Origin: UBA6016 sp964568395
Lineage (GTDB): Bacteria > Campylobacterota > Campylobacteria > Campylobacterales > UBA6016
DNA length: 64,000 bases
Direction of reading: 5' to 3'
Assembly (NCBI GenBank): GCA_964568395.1
Contig: CAZMPN010000002.1
Location: 1 to 64,000, forward strand
Part shown: positions 33,186 to 41,611 of the stretch, in pieces
How positions within the stretch are numbered: the stretch's first letter is position 1
How the letters are laid out: the number at the start of each line of letters is the position of its first letter
The notes under the pieces: model-generated
The model's database searches: none
What the model saw: the letters and a program-made list of their open reading frames with translations, nothing else
Told to the model about the DNA's origin: nothing
Translations under genes and position numbers: made by a program

Positions 33186-33266
33186 GTGGCACCTCTATGA
33201 GTTGCTTTTGCGAGATTTTAGCGCAAAAATGTAGCAAAGCATTAATCCAAACTGCTCAAAATATAA

Positions 33267-33596
33267 TCAACTACTTGCGACTTCTAAAATATCGCACTTA
33301 AAGCAGTTGCCGATATCTTGACAGCCGTAACATGCCGGAGCTACAGAGCCTATCTCGTCGAATAGAAATTTTTTCCATCTTTTCTCCGTGGGCCGCATAG
33401 CCCACAACAACGGATAATTTGCGGCCATGAGCTTGTTGAGCTCCATTCTGGAGCCAAGCCCCATATCAGAATATAGATGCCCGGCTTCAAATGCCTTTGC
33501 GGCTATATATCTGGATAGCACGCCTTTTGCAAACTCGTTTTGCGCATATTTCGAGAGTAGCTCCACCAGTTTTTCAAAATCTATTGTCTGCTGCAT
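33267..33596 (-). CDS. NifQ-like protein
   Basis: 109 residues. The GLGSRMELNKLMAANYP and KRWKKFLFDEIG segments resemble the core of NifQ, which supplies molybdenum for FeMo-cofactor synthesis, and a C-terminal four-Cys cluster (Cys89, 92, 98, 101; CxxCx5CxxC) resembles, but does not equal, the Cx4Cx2Cx5C set of classical NifQ. It is shorter than NifQ (about 170-200). Start has AGGAG. Located 81 bases upstream of nifA in the same direction. Assignment is likely but not certain. Confidence 0.55.
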   Translation of the reverse strand: MQQTIDFEKLVELLSKYAQNEFAKGVLSRYIAAKAFEAGHLYSDMGLGSRMELNKLMAANYPLLWAMRPTEKRWKKFLFDEIGSVAPACYGCQDIGNCFKCDILEVASS

Positions 33597-33697
33597 TTCT
33601 TTCTCCTAAGAGCAGCTGTTCATTTTTTATTCCGTTTTTTAAAATATAGGAGTAGAATAGGAACGCTATGCGAATAAATCCGTTTTGGAGGTTTGAT

Positions 33698-34018
33698 ATG
33701 AAAAGCCTTGTTGTTTCGGTGTTTGGATGCTTGGCTCTGGCGAGCGCAGCTTTGTTTGCCCAGGGGCCAAATAATCCTGCGAATTTCGAAATCGCTAAAA
33801 AGCAGATGAGCGAGATGGCGGACAAGAGAATGTCCGTTATTAAGGATTTTAAAAGCTGCGTCGATGCCGCGACGGATACGAACGGCCTAAAAGAGTGCAG
33901 AAAAAAAGAGGCTGAAGCTATGAGGGCGTTAAGGCCGCAAAAATCACCAGGCAACAGACCTGGGCGCGGGGATATGAACAATACCCAAAGAGGAATGGGC
34001 AATAAGTCTATGATGTAA
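33698..34018 (+). CDS. small periplasmic protein
   Basis: The frame opens at 33668, but ATG 33698 has a perfect GGAGG site at 33687-33691 and starts a signal peptide (MKSLVVSVFGCLALASAALFA), so 106 residues. The mature part has two cysteines in a helical segment (FKSCVDAATDTNGLKECRKK), like small Campylobacterota periplasmic helical-hairpin proteins, and ends in a Gly/Arg/Met-rich tail. A TAGAAT -10 candidate lies just upstream near 33653. Function unknown. Confidence 0.75.
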   Translation: MKSLVVSVFGCLALASAALFAQGPNNPANFEIAKKQMSEMADKRMSVIKDFKSCVDAATDTNGLKECRKKEAEAMRALRPQKSPGNRPGRGDMNNTQRGMGNKSMM

Positions 34019-34021
34019 AAA

Positions 34022-34045
34022 GCACGGAGGCATAAGCCTCTGTGC
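34022..34045. terminator. bidirectional terminator between convergent genes
   Basis: GCACGGAGGC (34022-34031) and GCCTCTGTGC (34036-34045) form a 10-bp stem with one G-T pair and an ATAA loop, flanked by an A run on the left and a T-rich stretch on the right. It serves the small periplasmic gene and YceI. Confidence 0.75.
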
Positions 34046-34047
34046 CG

Positions 34048-34626
34048 TTATTTTGCGATACCTTCGAGTTCTACGCTTATCTTTATTTCGTCTCCGACGA
34101 CAAAACCGCCGGCCTCTAGAGCTTTGTTCCAATTAAGACCGAAGTCTTTCCTGTTTATTTTTGAGGATAGGGCCATTCCCACCCTGGTGCCGCCCCAAGG
34201 ATCTTTGACCGGAGAGCTTACTTCCGCGTCAAAAACTACCGGCTTTGTGATTCCTTTGATTGTGAGGTTGCCGGCGATTTTTGCTTTACCCGCCTTTAGG
34301 GGTGTATATTTGGTCATTACGAAATTCATTTTTGGAAATTTGGCAGAGTCAAAAAAGTCGGCGCTCCTAAGATGGTCGTCTCTTTTTTGTATATCCGTAT
34401 CTACGCTGGCCGTTTCCACGACTCCTTCCAGCGCGCTTATCTTCTTGCTTTTTTCGTCATAGCTGAAATTTCCGTCAAAGTTTTTGAATTTGCCTTTGAC
34501 ATTGCTTACCATTAGGTGTTTGACGCTAAAGCCTACACTCGAGTGCGAGCCGTCAAGCTCGAAATCTGCCGCAAAAACCGAAGCGCCCAGCAGCAACGCC
34601 GCCAAAGCAGTAGCTATTTTTTTCAT
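34048..34626 (-). CDS. YceI family periplasmic protein
   Basis: Start placed at ATG 34626 because it has an AAGGA site and begins a signal peptide (MKKIATALAALLLGASVFA); an upstream Met at 34659 would overlap the next gene. About 192 residues. YceI signatures: FELDGSHSSVGFSVKHLMVSNVKG at the mature N-terminus, DDHLRSADFFDSAKFP in the middle and the WNKALEAGG ending. A lipocalin-like fold that binds isoprenoid or other lipids; precise role unknown. Confidence 0.9.
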   Translation of the reverse strand: MKKIATALAALLLGASVFAADFELDGSHSSVGFSVKHLMVSNVKGKFKNFDGNFSYDEKSKKISALEGVVETASVDTDIQKRDDHLRSADFFDSAKFPKMNFVMTKYTPLKAGKAKIAGNLTIKGITKPVVFDAEVSSPVKDPWGGTRVGMALSSKINRKDFGLNWNKALEAGGFVVGDEIKISVELEGIAK

Positions 34627-34636
34627 TATGTTTTCC

Positions 34637-34858
34637 TTATCCGTTGTTTTTAGCTTCATTGAGAGCAGATATTAGCTCGTCGATATTTTCATAGGGAATA
34701 TGGACTTTCCAATCCGGCTCCCCGCCTTTGAGACTTACGCCTATGCTGACAACCGGTTTTGAGCTATCCCCGTAAGGATGTTCCATCCGGCTAAGGGTAA
34801 TGCTCCCGCCTTCCATGCTCGCCAGTTTTATCGTTTTCAGTAGCTTCGCTTCGCTCAT
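34637..34858 (-). CDS. small conserved protein
   Basis: 73 residues, beta-rich, beginning MSEAKLLKTIKL with a central SIGVSLKGGEPDWKVHIPYENI stretch. GGAG ribosome binding site. It ends 11 bases before the YceI start, so the two are probably co-transcribed. No family recognised. Confidence 0.7.
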   Translation of the reverse strand: MSEAKLLKTIKLASMEGGSITLSRMEHPYGDSSKPVVSIGVSLKGGEPDWKVHIPYENIDELISALNEAKNNG

Positions 34859-34926
34859 CTAGTCTCCTTTTTGGATGTGGAGACTATTGTATGAAATAAT
34901 TCTTAATTATATTTTAAAGGATGGGT

Positions 34927-35223
34927 TTAGTCGAGAGTTCTTAGTACCGAGTTTTTGTATCTCATAAATTCGAGCTTTTGTTCCAGATAGCGGTTCTCTT
35001 CTTTTAGCGACTTATAGCTCGAATATAAAGAGTCGGTCTCCAGACTCAGGTAGTAGATGCTTGACGAGAGATAAATTTTCGGCATCGTTATGCCGACGGC
35101 CAAAACAAGGGTGGCAAGCGCGGTAAGCACCGTCCGTAGGCCAAGACCTTCCTCTTTGCCGCTTAGGGTGGCCAATTCGTCTAGAAGTTCTTGTTTATCG
35201 TGCAGATTTTCAACCGTTTCCAT
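34927..35223 (-). CDS. ftsL: FtsL-like cell division protein
   Basis: 98 residues: cytoplasmic N-terminus, one membrane helix (about 31-50), then a short coiled coil with heptads (SLETDSLYSSYKSLKEENRYLEQKL region), the FtsL layout. Its start overlaps the end of rsmH by 14 bases, the place where ftsL sits in most bacteria. Sequence is poorly conserved, so the call rests mainly on topology and position. Confidence 0.75.
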   Translation of the reverse strand: METVENLHDKQELLDELATLSGKEEGLGLRTVLTALATLVLAVGITMPKIYLSSSIYYLSLETDSLYSSYKSLKEENRYLEQKLEFMRYKNSVLRTLD

Positions 35224-36130
35224 AAAATCTAAATGCCCTTAGTTTCGCACTTCTTGCTCTCGGATTCGCCTTCATTTCGCTATCCGTAGCCGTAAGTGGT
35301 TTTTTGGTGATAATTTCACCAAGCTCGTTGTTGTTTCCGCATGTGCACCTAAATGCTTCCGGCGGACAGACGCAAGAGCGGGACCACTCTTTAAAAGCTG
35401 TTTTTACTATTCTGTCTTCCAAAGAATGAAAAGATATGATACCTAAAATTTTTTCATTTTTTCCAATATTTTTTACACTTTCCAATAAATTTTCAAGCTG
35501 CTCCAGCTCCGAGTTGACCTCTATTCTGATGGCTTGAAAAGTCAGCGTGGCCGGATGTATTTTGCCGCCTCTGAAGTTTGCCGAAATTAATGCCGCCAGC
35601 TCTTTGGCGCTTGTTATCTTCGCTTCTTTACGTTTCTTAACTATCAGCGAGGCGATTTTTTTGGAGAAGCGCTCCTCTCCGTAGACTCTTATGATCTTTT
35701 CCAGTTCCGGCTCGGAGTAACCGTTGACTACGTCGTATGCGCTAAACTCCTGCGTGTTGTCCATGCGCATATCGAGCGTCTCGCTCTCAAACGAAAAGCC
35801 TCTCTCTTTTTTGTCCAGCTGCAATGAGGATACGCCTATGTCCGCCAGTATACCGACGACATTGCTTGCGTCTATTTTTGAAAAAACCGAGCCGAAATCG
35901 GATTTGACAAAACTTACCCTGTCCGCGTATTTTTTGAGCCTCTCTTGGCTGAACGCAAGAGCTTCGTCGTCTCTGTCTACTCCTATCAGCTTGATATTCG
36001 GGTGGGCGGAGAGAATGGCCTCCGAGTGTCCGCCGTATCCTAGCGTAGCGTCTACGAATACGCCGCTCTCGAGCTCTTTGAATACCTCCAGCACTTCGTT
36101 TAATAAGACAGGTTTATGGGGAATGTTCAT
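35210..36130 (-). CDS. rsmH: 16S rRNA (cytosine1402-N4)-methyltransferase
   Basis: 306 residues with the MraW/RsmH signatures HKPVLLNEVLE at the N-terminus, DATLGYGGHSEAIL (SAM binding), ADIGVSSLQLD, and the C-terminal FHSLEDRIVK. Methylates C1402 of 16S rRNA. Overlaps bioA by 4 bases and ftsL by 14; a three-gene leftward operon. Confidence 0.97.
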   Translation of the reverse strand: MNIPHKPVLLNEVLEVFKELESGVFVDATLGYGGHSEAILSAHPNIKLIGVDRDDEALAFSQERLKKYADRVSFVKSDFGSVFSKIDASNVVGILADIGVSSLQLDKKERGFSFESETLDMRMDNTQEFSAYDVVNGYSEPELEKIIRVYGEERFSKKIASLIVKKRKEAKITSAKELAALISANFRGGKIHPATLTFQAIRIEVNSELEQLENLLESVKNIGKNEKILGIISFHSLEDRIVKTAFKEWSRSCVCPPEAFRCTCGNNNELGEIITKKPLTATDSEMKANPRARSAKLRAFRFYGNG

Positions 36131-37419
36131 TTATATGCTTTCGTTATTGATTTTTTGACTGCGTCGAACAGTCTATCTATTTCGTCGTTGTTTATGGTTA
36201 GCGGCGGCATTATGTAGACCGTATTTCCTAGCGGCCTTACGAATACGCCGTGTTTTAACCCCTCTTTGAATATCGTCAGGCTCGGACGTTCAAGCGCCGT
36301 ATCCACTTCAAAAGCCGCAATCATGCCGGTTTGTCTGATATTGCTTATTTTTTCGTCGCTCTCTAGCTCTGATAGCCGGTTTGCTATTTTGCCGATTTTG
36401 GGCTGTAGGTTTCCGATGACGTCCTCTTGCTCGAATATATCCATAACGGCATTCGCCGCAGCGCATGCTAGAGCGTTCCCGCTATATGAGTGGGAGTGCA
36501 AAAACGCCTTTTCTACTTTATCGTCGTAAAAAGCTGAGTAGATCGCCTCGCTGCACATAGCGACGGAGAGCGGCATATAGCCGCCGGTAATCCCTTTTGA
36601 GAGGCACATAATATCCGGCTTGATTTTCGCCTGTTCGTGGGCGAAAAAAGTTCCGGTTCGTCCGAATCCTACAGCTATTTCGTCGAGTATCAGATGTACG
36701 CCGTGCTTGTCGCAAATCTCTCTTAGCTTCGCAAGAAAAGAGGAGGAGTGCATACGCATATATCCGGCGCACTGCACGAGCGGCTCCACGATAACTCCGC
36801 ATACCCTGCCTTCGAGTCTCGCCAGATTCCTGTCTAGTTCGTTTGCCGCCCTCTCCGACTCTTCTTCGCTCTTGTCTTTTGGCGACGGCGTTATTACCGT
36901 TTTTATCAGAAGCTCTTCGTATGTCTTTTTGTATAGCGCCACGTCGCCGACGCTAAGAGCGCCCAGCGTCTCCCCGTGGTAGGAGTTTTCAAGCGCTATG
37001 AACAGCTCTCTTGTTTGGCCTATGTTTTTGAAGTATTGGAAGCTGAGTTTCAAGGCGGCTTCAATGGCGCTTGAGCCGTTATCGGCAAAAAAAACCCTGC
37101 TTAGGCTGCCGTTACATTTCTTTACAAGTTTCTTTGCCAGCTCTACCATCGGGCGATGCGTAAAATTGGCAGTCATGACGTGCGCAAAGTCGTCCAGCTG
37201 GGCCTTTACGGCGTCGTTTATCTTTTCGTTGGAGTGCCCCAGATTGTTTACCCACCAAGACGATATGCCGTCTATGTACGCATTTCCGTCAAAGTCGTAA
37301 AGATATACGCCTTGCGCTTTTTTGATTGGGATTATCGGCGTCTTCTCAAAATCTTTCATTTGCATGCAAGGATGCCAAATTAAAGAGAGATCATCTTTTG
37401 CGAGAGTGTTAAAATCCAT
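36127..37419 (-). CDS. bioA: adenosylmethionine-8-amino-7-oxononanoate aminotransferase
   Basis: PLP enzyme of biotin synthesis. 430 residues, class III aminotransferase: WHPCMQMKDFE at the N-terminus and SSWWVNNLGHSN are typical of BioA; PLP lysine in LSKGITGGYMPLS (about 277); LILDEIAVGFGRTG before it. Pairs functionally with bioF at 58.5 kb. Heads the operon with rsmH and ftsL. Confidence 0.95.
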   Translation of the reverse strand: MDFNTLAKDDLSLIWHPCMQMKDFEKTPIIPIKKAQGVYLYDFDGNAYIDGISSWWVNNLGHSNEKINDAVKAQLDDFAHVMTANFTHRPMVELAKKLVKKCNGSLSRVFFADNGSSAIEAALKLSFQYFKNIGQTRELFIALENSYHGETLGALSVGDVALYKKTYEELLIKTVITPSPKDKSEEESERAANELDRNLARLEGRVCGVIVEPLVQCAGYMRMHSSSFLAKLREICDKHGVHLILDEIAVGFGRTGTFFAHEQAKIKPDIMCLSKGITGGYMPLSVAMCSEAIYSAFYDDKVEKAFLHSHSYSGNALACAAANAVMDIFEQEDVIGNLQPKIGKIANRLSELESDEKISNIRQTGMIAAFEVDTALERPSLTIFKEGLKHGVFVRPLGNTVYIMPPLTINNDEIDRLFDAVKKSITKAYK

Positions 37420-37500
37420 AGAGCCAAGAAGCCTTTTTTACCGAATTTTAATACTTATCTTTATAAAATCGGATTAATTTTAACAGCCAAGGCATTTTAT

Positions 37501-38985
37501 ATGATCACATGGATGCAAAAGCATCGAAAATATCTCGTTGTAACGATTTGGATTTCAACAATAGCGTTCGTGGGCGCCGGTTTTGTCGGATGGGGAAGCT
37601 ACGATTACGGTTCTATGGCCGGCAAGGTGGCGAAAGTCGGAAATGTAGAAATAAGTAAGGAAGATTATCAAACTCTTTACGGAAATATTTACAATTATTA
37701 CTCGAAAATGAGCGGCGGGAAGCTTGACGAGCAGACAGCAAAAGCCTTGAACCTTCAGAATATGGCGGTTCAGACGCTGGTAAACCAGGCTCTTTTGCAA
37801 AACTTTGCGAACGAGCTTGAACTTCGCGTAACGGACGAAGAGGTCGCAAATAAGATAGCCTCCATGGAGCCTTTTCAAAAAAGCGGAAAGTTTGATAAAG
37901 ACAGCTATACGCTGGCTCTTAAAAACGTAGGTATGACGCCTAGGGATTTTGAAAACGGGCTTAAAAAAGAACTCCTTATAGAAAAAGCATACACGGTTTT
38001 ACAGCCGTCGGTCGGCCAAGACGAACTCGCCGCTATATCTACCGCCGCTCTTTCAAAGGATAGAGTAGGTATCAAAATAATCGATGCCGCGAATTTTGTA
38101 AAACCTGCCGCTGAGAACGACGTAAAAGCTTTTTGGGATAAGAACAAAGCGAAATTCAAAAGCGAACCCCAGTTTGACGTCGAAAGCATAGAGGTTCCTT
38201 CCGTAAATATAGCCGCTTCCGAAGACGACCTAAAAAGGGAGTATGCCGAAAACGGTTCCGCATACTATAAGGACGGCAAGAAGGTTTCTTTTGACGAAGC
38301 AAAGCCGCTTATAATAAAAAACACCAAAATCAAAGCCGCAAAAAAAGATGCACTCAAAAAATACGTGGAGCTTAAAGAGGGTAGGCTAAAAGGCAAGCAG
38401 ATTAGCGGTCTTAGACTATCAAGCGCCCCAATTCCAAACGAAATAAAAGCGGAACTTTCAAAAGTAAAAGAGGCCACAACTCTAAAACCTATTTTGATGG
38501 GTGACATTTTTGTGGTACTCAAAGTAACAAAATTCTCCCCATCAAAAGAGATGAGTTACGAAGAGGCAAAGCCTATAGCCAAAATGGCCCTCGAGAGAGA
38601 AAATGCGCTAAAAGCCATGAAGGATGAGGCGGCGAGGCTGCTAAAGACCGGATTTGACGCTAGCGACGCAGGATTTTTATCAAAAAACACCAAAAGCGTT
38701 ATCGCGGGCCTAAACGAGCAGGAAGCGGCGCAAACGGCGGCTTCCATCTTTGAATCCAAAGAGCCGGTCGGCGCGGTATATTTGCCAAGCAAGGCAGTGC
38801 TTTTTAAGGTTTTGGAACAGAAATTGCTGGAAAAAGAGGAAGCGGCCAAGGAGGCGCAAACGTTCTCTAGGTTGATACTAGGGGCGAAAGCCTCTCTTGT
38901 TAATCAAAATGTGTTAGAATATTTGAAAAACAAGTATGAGGTAAAACTCTATATGCGCCAAGACGGCGAAAATGCCAAGAAGTAA
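37501..38985 (+). CDS. PpiD-like periplasmic chaperone/peptidyl-prolyl isomerase
   Basis: 494 residues: short cytoplasmic N-terminus, one membrane helix (about 12-30), then a SurA-N-like helical region (GNVEISKEDYQTLY..., about 45-175), a central PPIase-like region and a helical C-terminal domain. Inner-membrane-anchored folding factor for exported proteins. Start ATG 37501 has only a weak AAGG; a TATAAA -10 candidate lies near 37460. It ends 10 bases before ftsA, so it leads the division genes. Confidence 0.88.
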   Translation: MITWMQKHRKYLVVTIWISTIAFVGAGFVGWGSYDYGSMAGKVAKVGNVEISKEDYQTLYGNIYNYYSKMSGGKLDEQTAKALNLQNMAVQTLVNQALLQNFANELELRVTDEEVANKIASMEPFQKSGKFDKDSYTLALKNVGMTPRDFENGLKKELLIEKAYTVLQPSVGQDELAAISTAALSKDRVGIKIIDAANFVKPAAENDVKAFWDKNKAKFKSEPQFDVESIEVPSVNIAASEDDLKREYAENGSAYYKDGKKVSFDEAKPLIIKNTKIKAAKKDALKKYVELKEGRLKGKQISGLRLSSAPIPNEIKAELSKVKEATTLKPILMGDIFVVLKVTKFSPSKEMSYEEAKPIAKMALERENALKAMKDEAARLLKTGFDASDAGFLSKNTKSVIAGLNEQEAAQTAASIFESKEPVGAVYLPSKAVLFKVLEQKLLEKEEAAKEAQTFSRLILGAKASLVNQNVLEYLKNKYEVKLYMRQDGENAKK

Positions 38986-38995
38986 TTAGGTAAAA

Positions 38996-40429
38996 ATGGA
39001 CAATCAGACAAAGCTGGACTTTTCTAAGCCGATTTTAGCGATAGACATCGGCTCTACAAAAACATGCGCCCTTATCGCTGAGATAAGAGCCGGGGAGCCA
39101 CATATAACTGGCACCGGCATCTCAAAATCAAACGGCCTTAAAAAAGGCGCCATAACAAATATCGAGCTCGCATCCAAGTCTATAAAAAGCGCGGTATCCG
39201 ACGCAAAAAGAATAGCCGGGGTGGATTTTGGCGAAGCGGTAGTTTCTATATCGGGGGCTTACACCAAAAGCATAAATTCGCACGGCATAGTAAACGTGCC
39301 GAGCGGGGAGATAACCCTAAAAGAGATAAATAGGGCTATACAGACGGCTCTTTATAATGCGAATATTCCTTCCGAGTACGAGACGATACACGTGCTTCCG
39401 TACGATTTCAAAGTTGACGAGCAGGATTTCATAGAAGATCCTATCGATATGAGCGGGAATAGACTTGAAGTTAGCGTGCATATCGTTACAGTCCAAAAAT
39501 CAAGTCTTGAAAACCTGAGAAAAGCAGTCAAGCTTGCGGGGCTAGAGATATCGAATATAGTACTTAGCGCTTACGCTTCGTCAATAGCGGTACTAAATCA
39601 GGATGAAAAAGAGCTTGGGGTGGCCGTAATAGATATAGGCGGCGCTACAAGCAATCTGGCGATACACCTGGGTAACGCCATCAGATATAACGACTTTTTA
39701 GCCGTAGGCTCGAACCATATAACAAACGACCTCTCAATGGCGCTACATACGCCAATCCGTGATGCGGAGGCGGTAAAGCTCGAGTATGGCTCCCTTCATT
39801 CCGGCTCAAATGCCATCATAGAACTTCCGACTGTCGGAAACGAGTCCGAGAGGCAAGAGGTTTCGCTTGAGATAGTATCCAGCGTCATATATGCGAGAGC
39901 GGAAGAGACGCTTATGATACTCGCAAAGTCGCTTGAAAAAAGCGGTTTTAAAAACCAAATAGGTGCCGGCGTAGTCTTTACGGGCGGCATGACGAAGCTG
40001 GAAGGACTAAGGGATTTGGCGGTCAGCATATTTGACAATATGCCCGTCAGATTCGCAAAGCCAAAAGATATGGACGGCCTCTTCGAAAACCTAAAAGATC
40101 CGTCTTGCTCTACTGTTATAGGCCTAGTCCTATATGCATCTGGTAAAAATGCCCTTTATGAAATAGACTCTGCGAAGAGGCTAAGGCTTAAAGAGTATTT
40201 CACGCCTGCGGCGGTAGCTCCCGAAAAGCTAAAAGAGGAGAGCGATAAGGCATCTCCGGCTTTTGATCAGCCAAAACAGTATAAGGCTCCCGAGAAGGTG
40301 CTAAAAGAGAGCGGCTCCAAAGAAGCCAATAAAAAACTCCTAGAACATATCGACCTGCCTGAAAGAAAAGGCGGCGGTGTACAGGCTTACTTTGTAAGAT
40401 TCTGGAGATGGGCTACCCAATTATTTTAA
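38996..40429 (+). CDS. ftsA: cell division protein FtsA
   Basis: Actin-like protein that tethers FtsZ to the membrane. 477 residues with the phosphate-1 motif LAIDIGSTKTCALI, domain 1C, phosphate-2 AVIDIGGATSNLAI, adenosine motif GVVFTGGMTKLEG, a charged linker, and a C-terminal amphipathic helix (AYFVRFWRWATQLF) for membrane binding. 19 bases upstream of ftsZ. Confidence 0.97.
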   Translation: MDNQTKLDFSKPILAIDIGSTKTCALIAEIRAGEPHITGTGISKSNGLKKGAITNIELASKSIKSAVSDAKRIAGVDFGEAVVSISGAYTKSINSHGIVNVPSGEITLKEINRAIQTALYNANIPSEYETIHVLPYDFKVDEQDFIEDPIDMSGNRLEVSVHIVTVQKSSLENLRKAVKLAGLEISNIVLSAYASSIAVLNQDEKELGVAVIDIGGATSNLAIHLGNAIRYNDFLAVGSNHITNDLSMALHTPIRDAEAVKLEYGSLHSGSNAIIELPTVGNESERQEVSLEIVSSVIYARAEETLMILAKSLEKSGFKNQIGAGVVFTGGMTKLEGLRDLAVSIFDNMPVRFAKPKDMDGLFENLKDPSCSTVIGLVLYASGKNALYEIDSAKRLRLKEYFTPAAVAPEKLKEESDKASPAFDQPKQYKAPEKVLKESGSKEANKKLLEHIDLPERKGGGVQAYFVRFWRWATQLF

Positions 40430-40448
40430 ATTCAGCCAAGGAAGATAG

Positions 40449-41585
40449 ATGAACGGTCTGTTTCAAGTCGAAGAACTAAGAACAAAAGCGGGTGCGAAAA
40501 TCAAGGTTATAGGTGTGGGCGGCGGCGGCTGCAACATGATAAACCACATGATAAACGAGAATGTCAGCGGTATAGAGCTTGTTGTTGCAAATACCGACGC
40601 GCAAGCGCTTGACGGCTCTCTGGCTCCTACAAAAATTCAGCTTGGGGCAAAACTTACGAGAGGCCTAGGTGCCGGCATGAAGCCGGAAGTAGGCAGGGGT
40701 GCCGCGGAAGAGAGTTATCAAGAGATCAAATCTATGCTTGAAGGCGCGGATATGGTATTTGTCGCCGCTGGACTTGGAGGCGGTACCGGTACTGGCGCCG
40801 CCGAAGTTGTAGCGGCGGCGGCCAAAGAGGTTGGCGCATTGACAGTCGCAGTAGTTACAAAACCGTTCATATTCGAAGGTCAAAAAAGAAGAAAATTCGC
40901 CGATGAGGGGCTGGTCGGCGTAAAAAAAGTGTGCGACTCTATCGTTGTGATTCCAAACGATAAGCTGCTTGCTATAGTCGATAAAAATATGGGTATCAAA
41001 GATAGCTTCAGAATCGTAGACAACGTACTCTCTAGAGCGGTAACCGGCATCAGCGGCGTAATTCTAAAGCACGGCGACAACGACATCAACCTTGACTTTG
41101 CCGACCTTAAAACCGTTATGAGCCACAAAGGGACGGCTCTAATGGGTGTTGGCGAGGCCAGCGGTAACGACGCCGCATATCAGGCTATGAAAAACGCGAT
41201 AGAATCCCCGCTATTTGACAATATCTCTATCAGCGGCGCCATGGGCGTGCTTGTGCATGTAAATATGCATCCTAACTATCCGCTCGTGCAAATTCAGCAA
41301 GCTATGTCTATAGTATACGAGAGCGCAGACCAAGATGCCGACGTAATATTCGGTACGACAACCGATGAAAATCTCGATATCGACAGAGTGGTAATAACTA
41401 TCGTAGCTACGGGATTTGAGAAAGAGGCTGCGAATAGCTATACTATTAAGCAAGCCGACAAAGAAGCACTCGCTCAAGAAAAAGTGCAAGTAAGAAACAT
41501 CAGGAAAATAAGCGGCGGCTACGACATTACTTTTGACGAGGACGAGCTACAGGTTCCTACATACCTTAGACGCCAAATGGACTAA
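40449..41585 (+). CDS. ftsZ: cell division protein FtsZ
   Basis: Tubulin-like GTPase that forms the division ring. 378 residues with VGGGGCNMINHMI, the T3/T4 loops and the tubulin signature GGGTGTGAAEV (about 109-119). The C-terminal conserved peptide reads DELQVPTYLRRQMD. Ribosome binding site AAGGAAG. Confidence 0.98.
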   Translation: MNGLFQVEELRTKAGAKIKVIGVGGGGCNMINHMINENVSGIELVVANTDAQALDGSLAPTKIQLGAKLTRGLGAGMKPEVGRGAAEESYQEIKSMLEGADMVFVAAGLGGGTGTGAAEVVAAAAKEVGALTVAVVTKPFIFEGQKRRKFADEGLVGVKKVCDSIVVIPNDKLLAIVDKNMGIKDSFRIVDNVLSRAVTGISGVILKHGDNDINLDFADLKTVMSHKGTALMGVGEASGNDAAYQAMKNAIESPLFDNISISGAMGVLVHVNMHPNYPLVQIQQAMSIVYESADQDADVIFGTTTDENLDIDRVVITIVATGFEKEAANSYTIKQADKEALAQEKVQVRNIRKISGGYDITFDEDELQVPTYLRRQMD

Positions 41586-41611
41586 CCTTACCTTACACAA
41601 AAGGGGCTCTC

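Noticed and set aside
33186..33240. TGGCAC...TTGC resembling a sigma-54 promoter near the nifA start
   Set aside because: The spacing between the two boxes is about 9 bases in place of 5, and it overlaps the nifA start codon in the wrong place.
37455..37475. Partial match to the att repeat (TATAAAATCGG) upstream of the PpiD-like gene
   Set aside because: Only about 10 bases agree; it is better explained as an ordinary -10 region.
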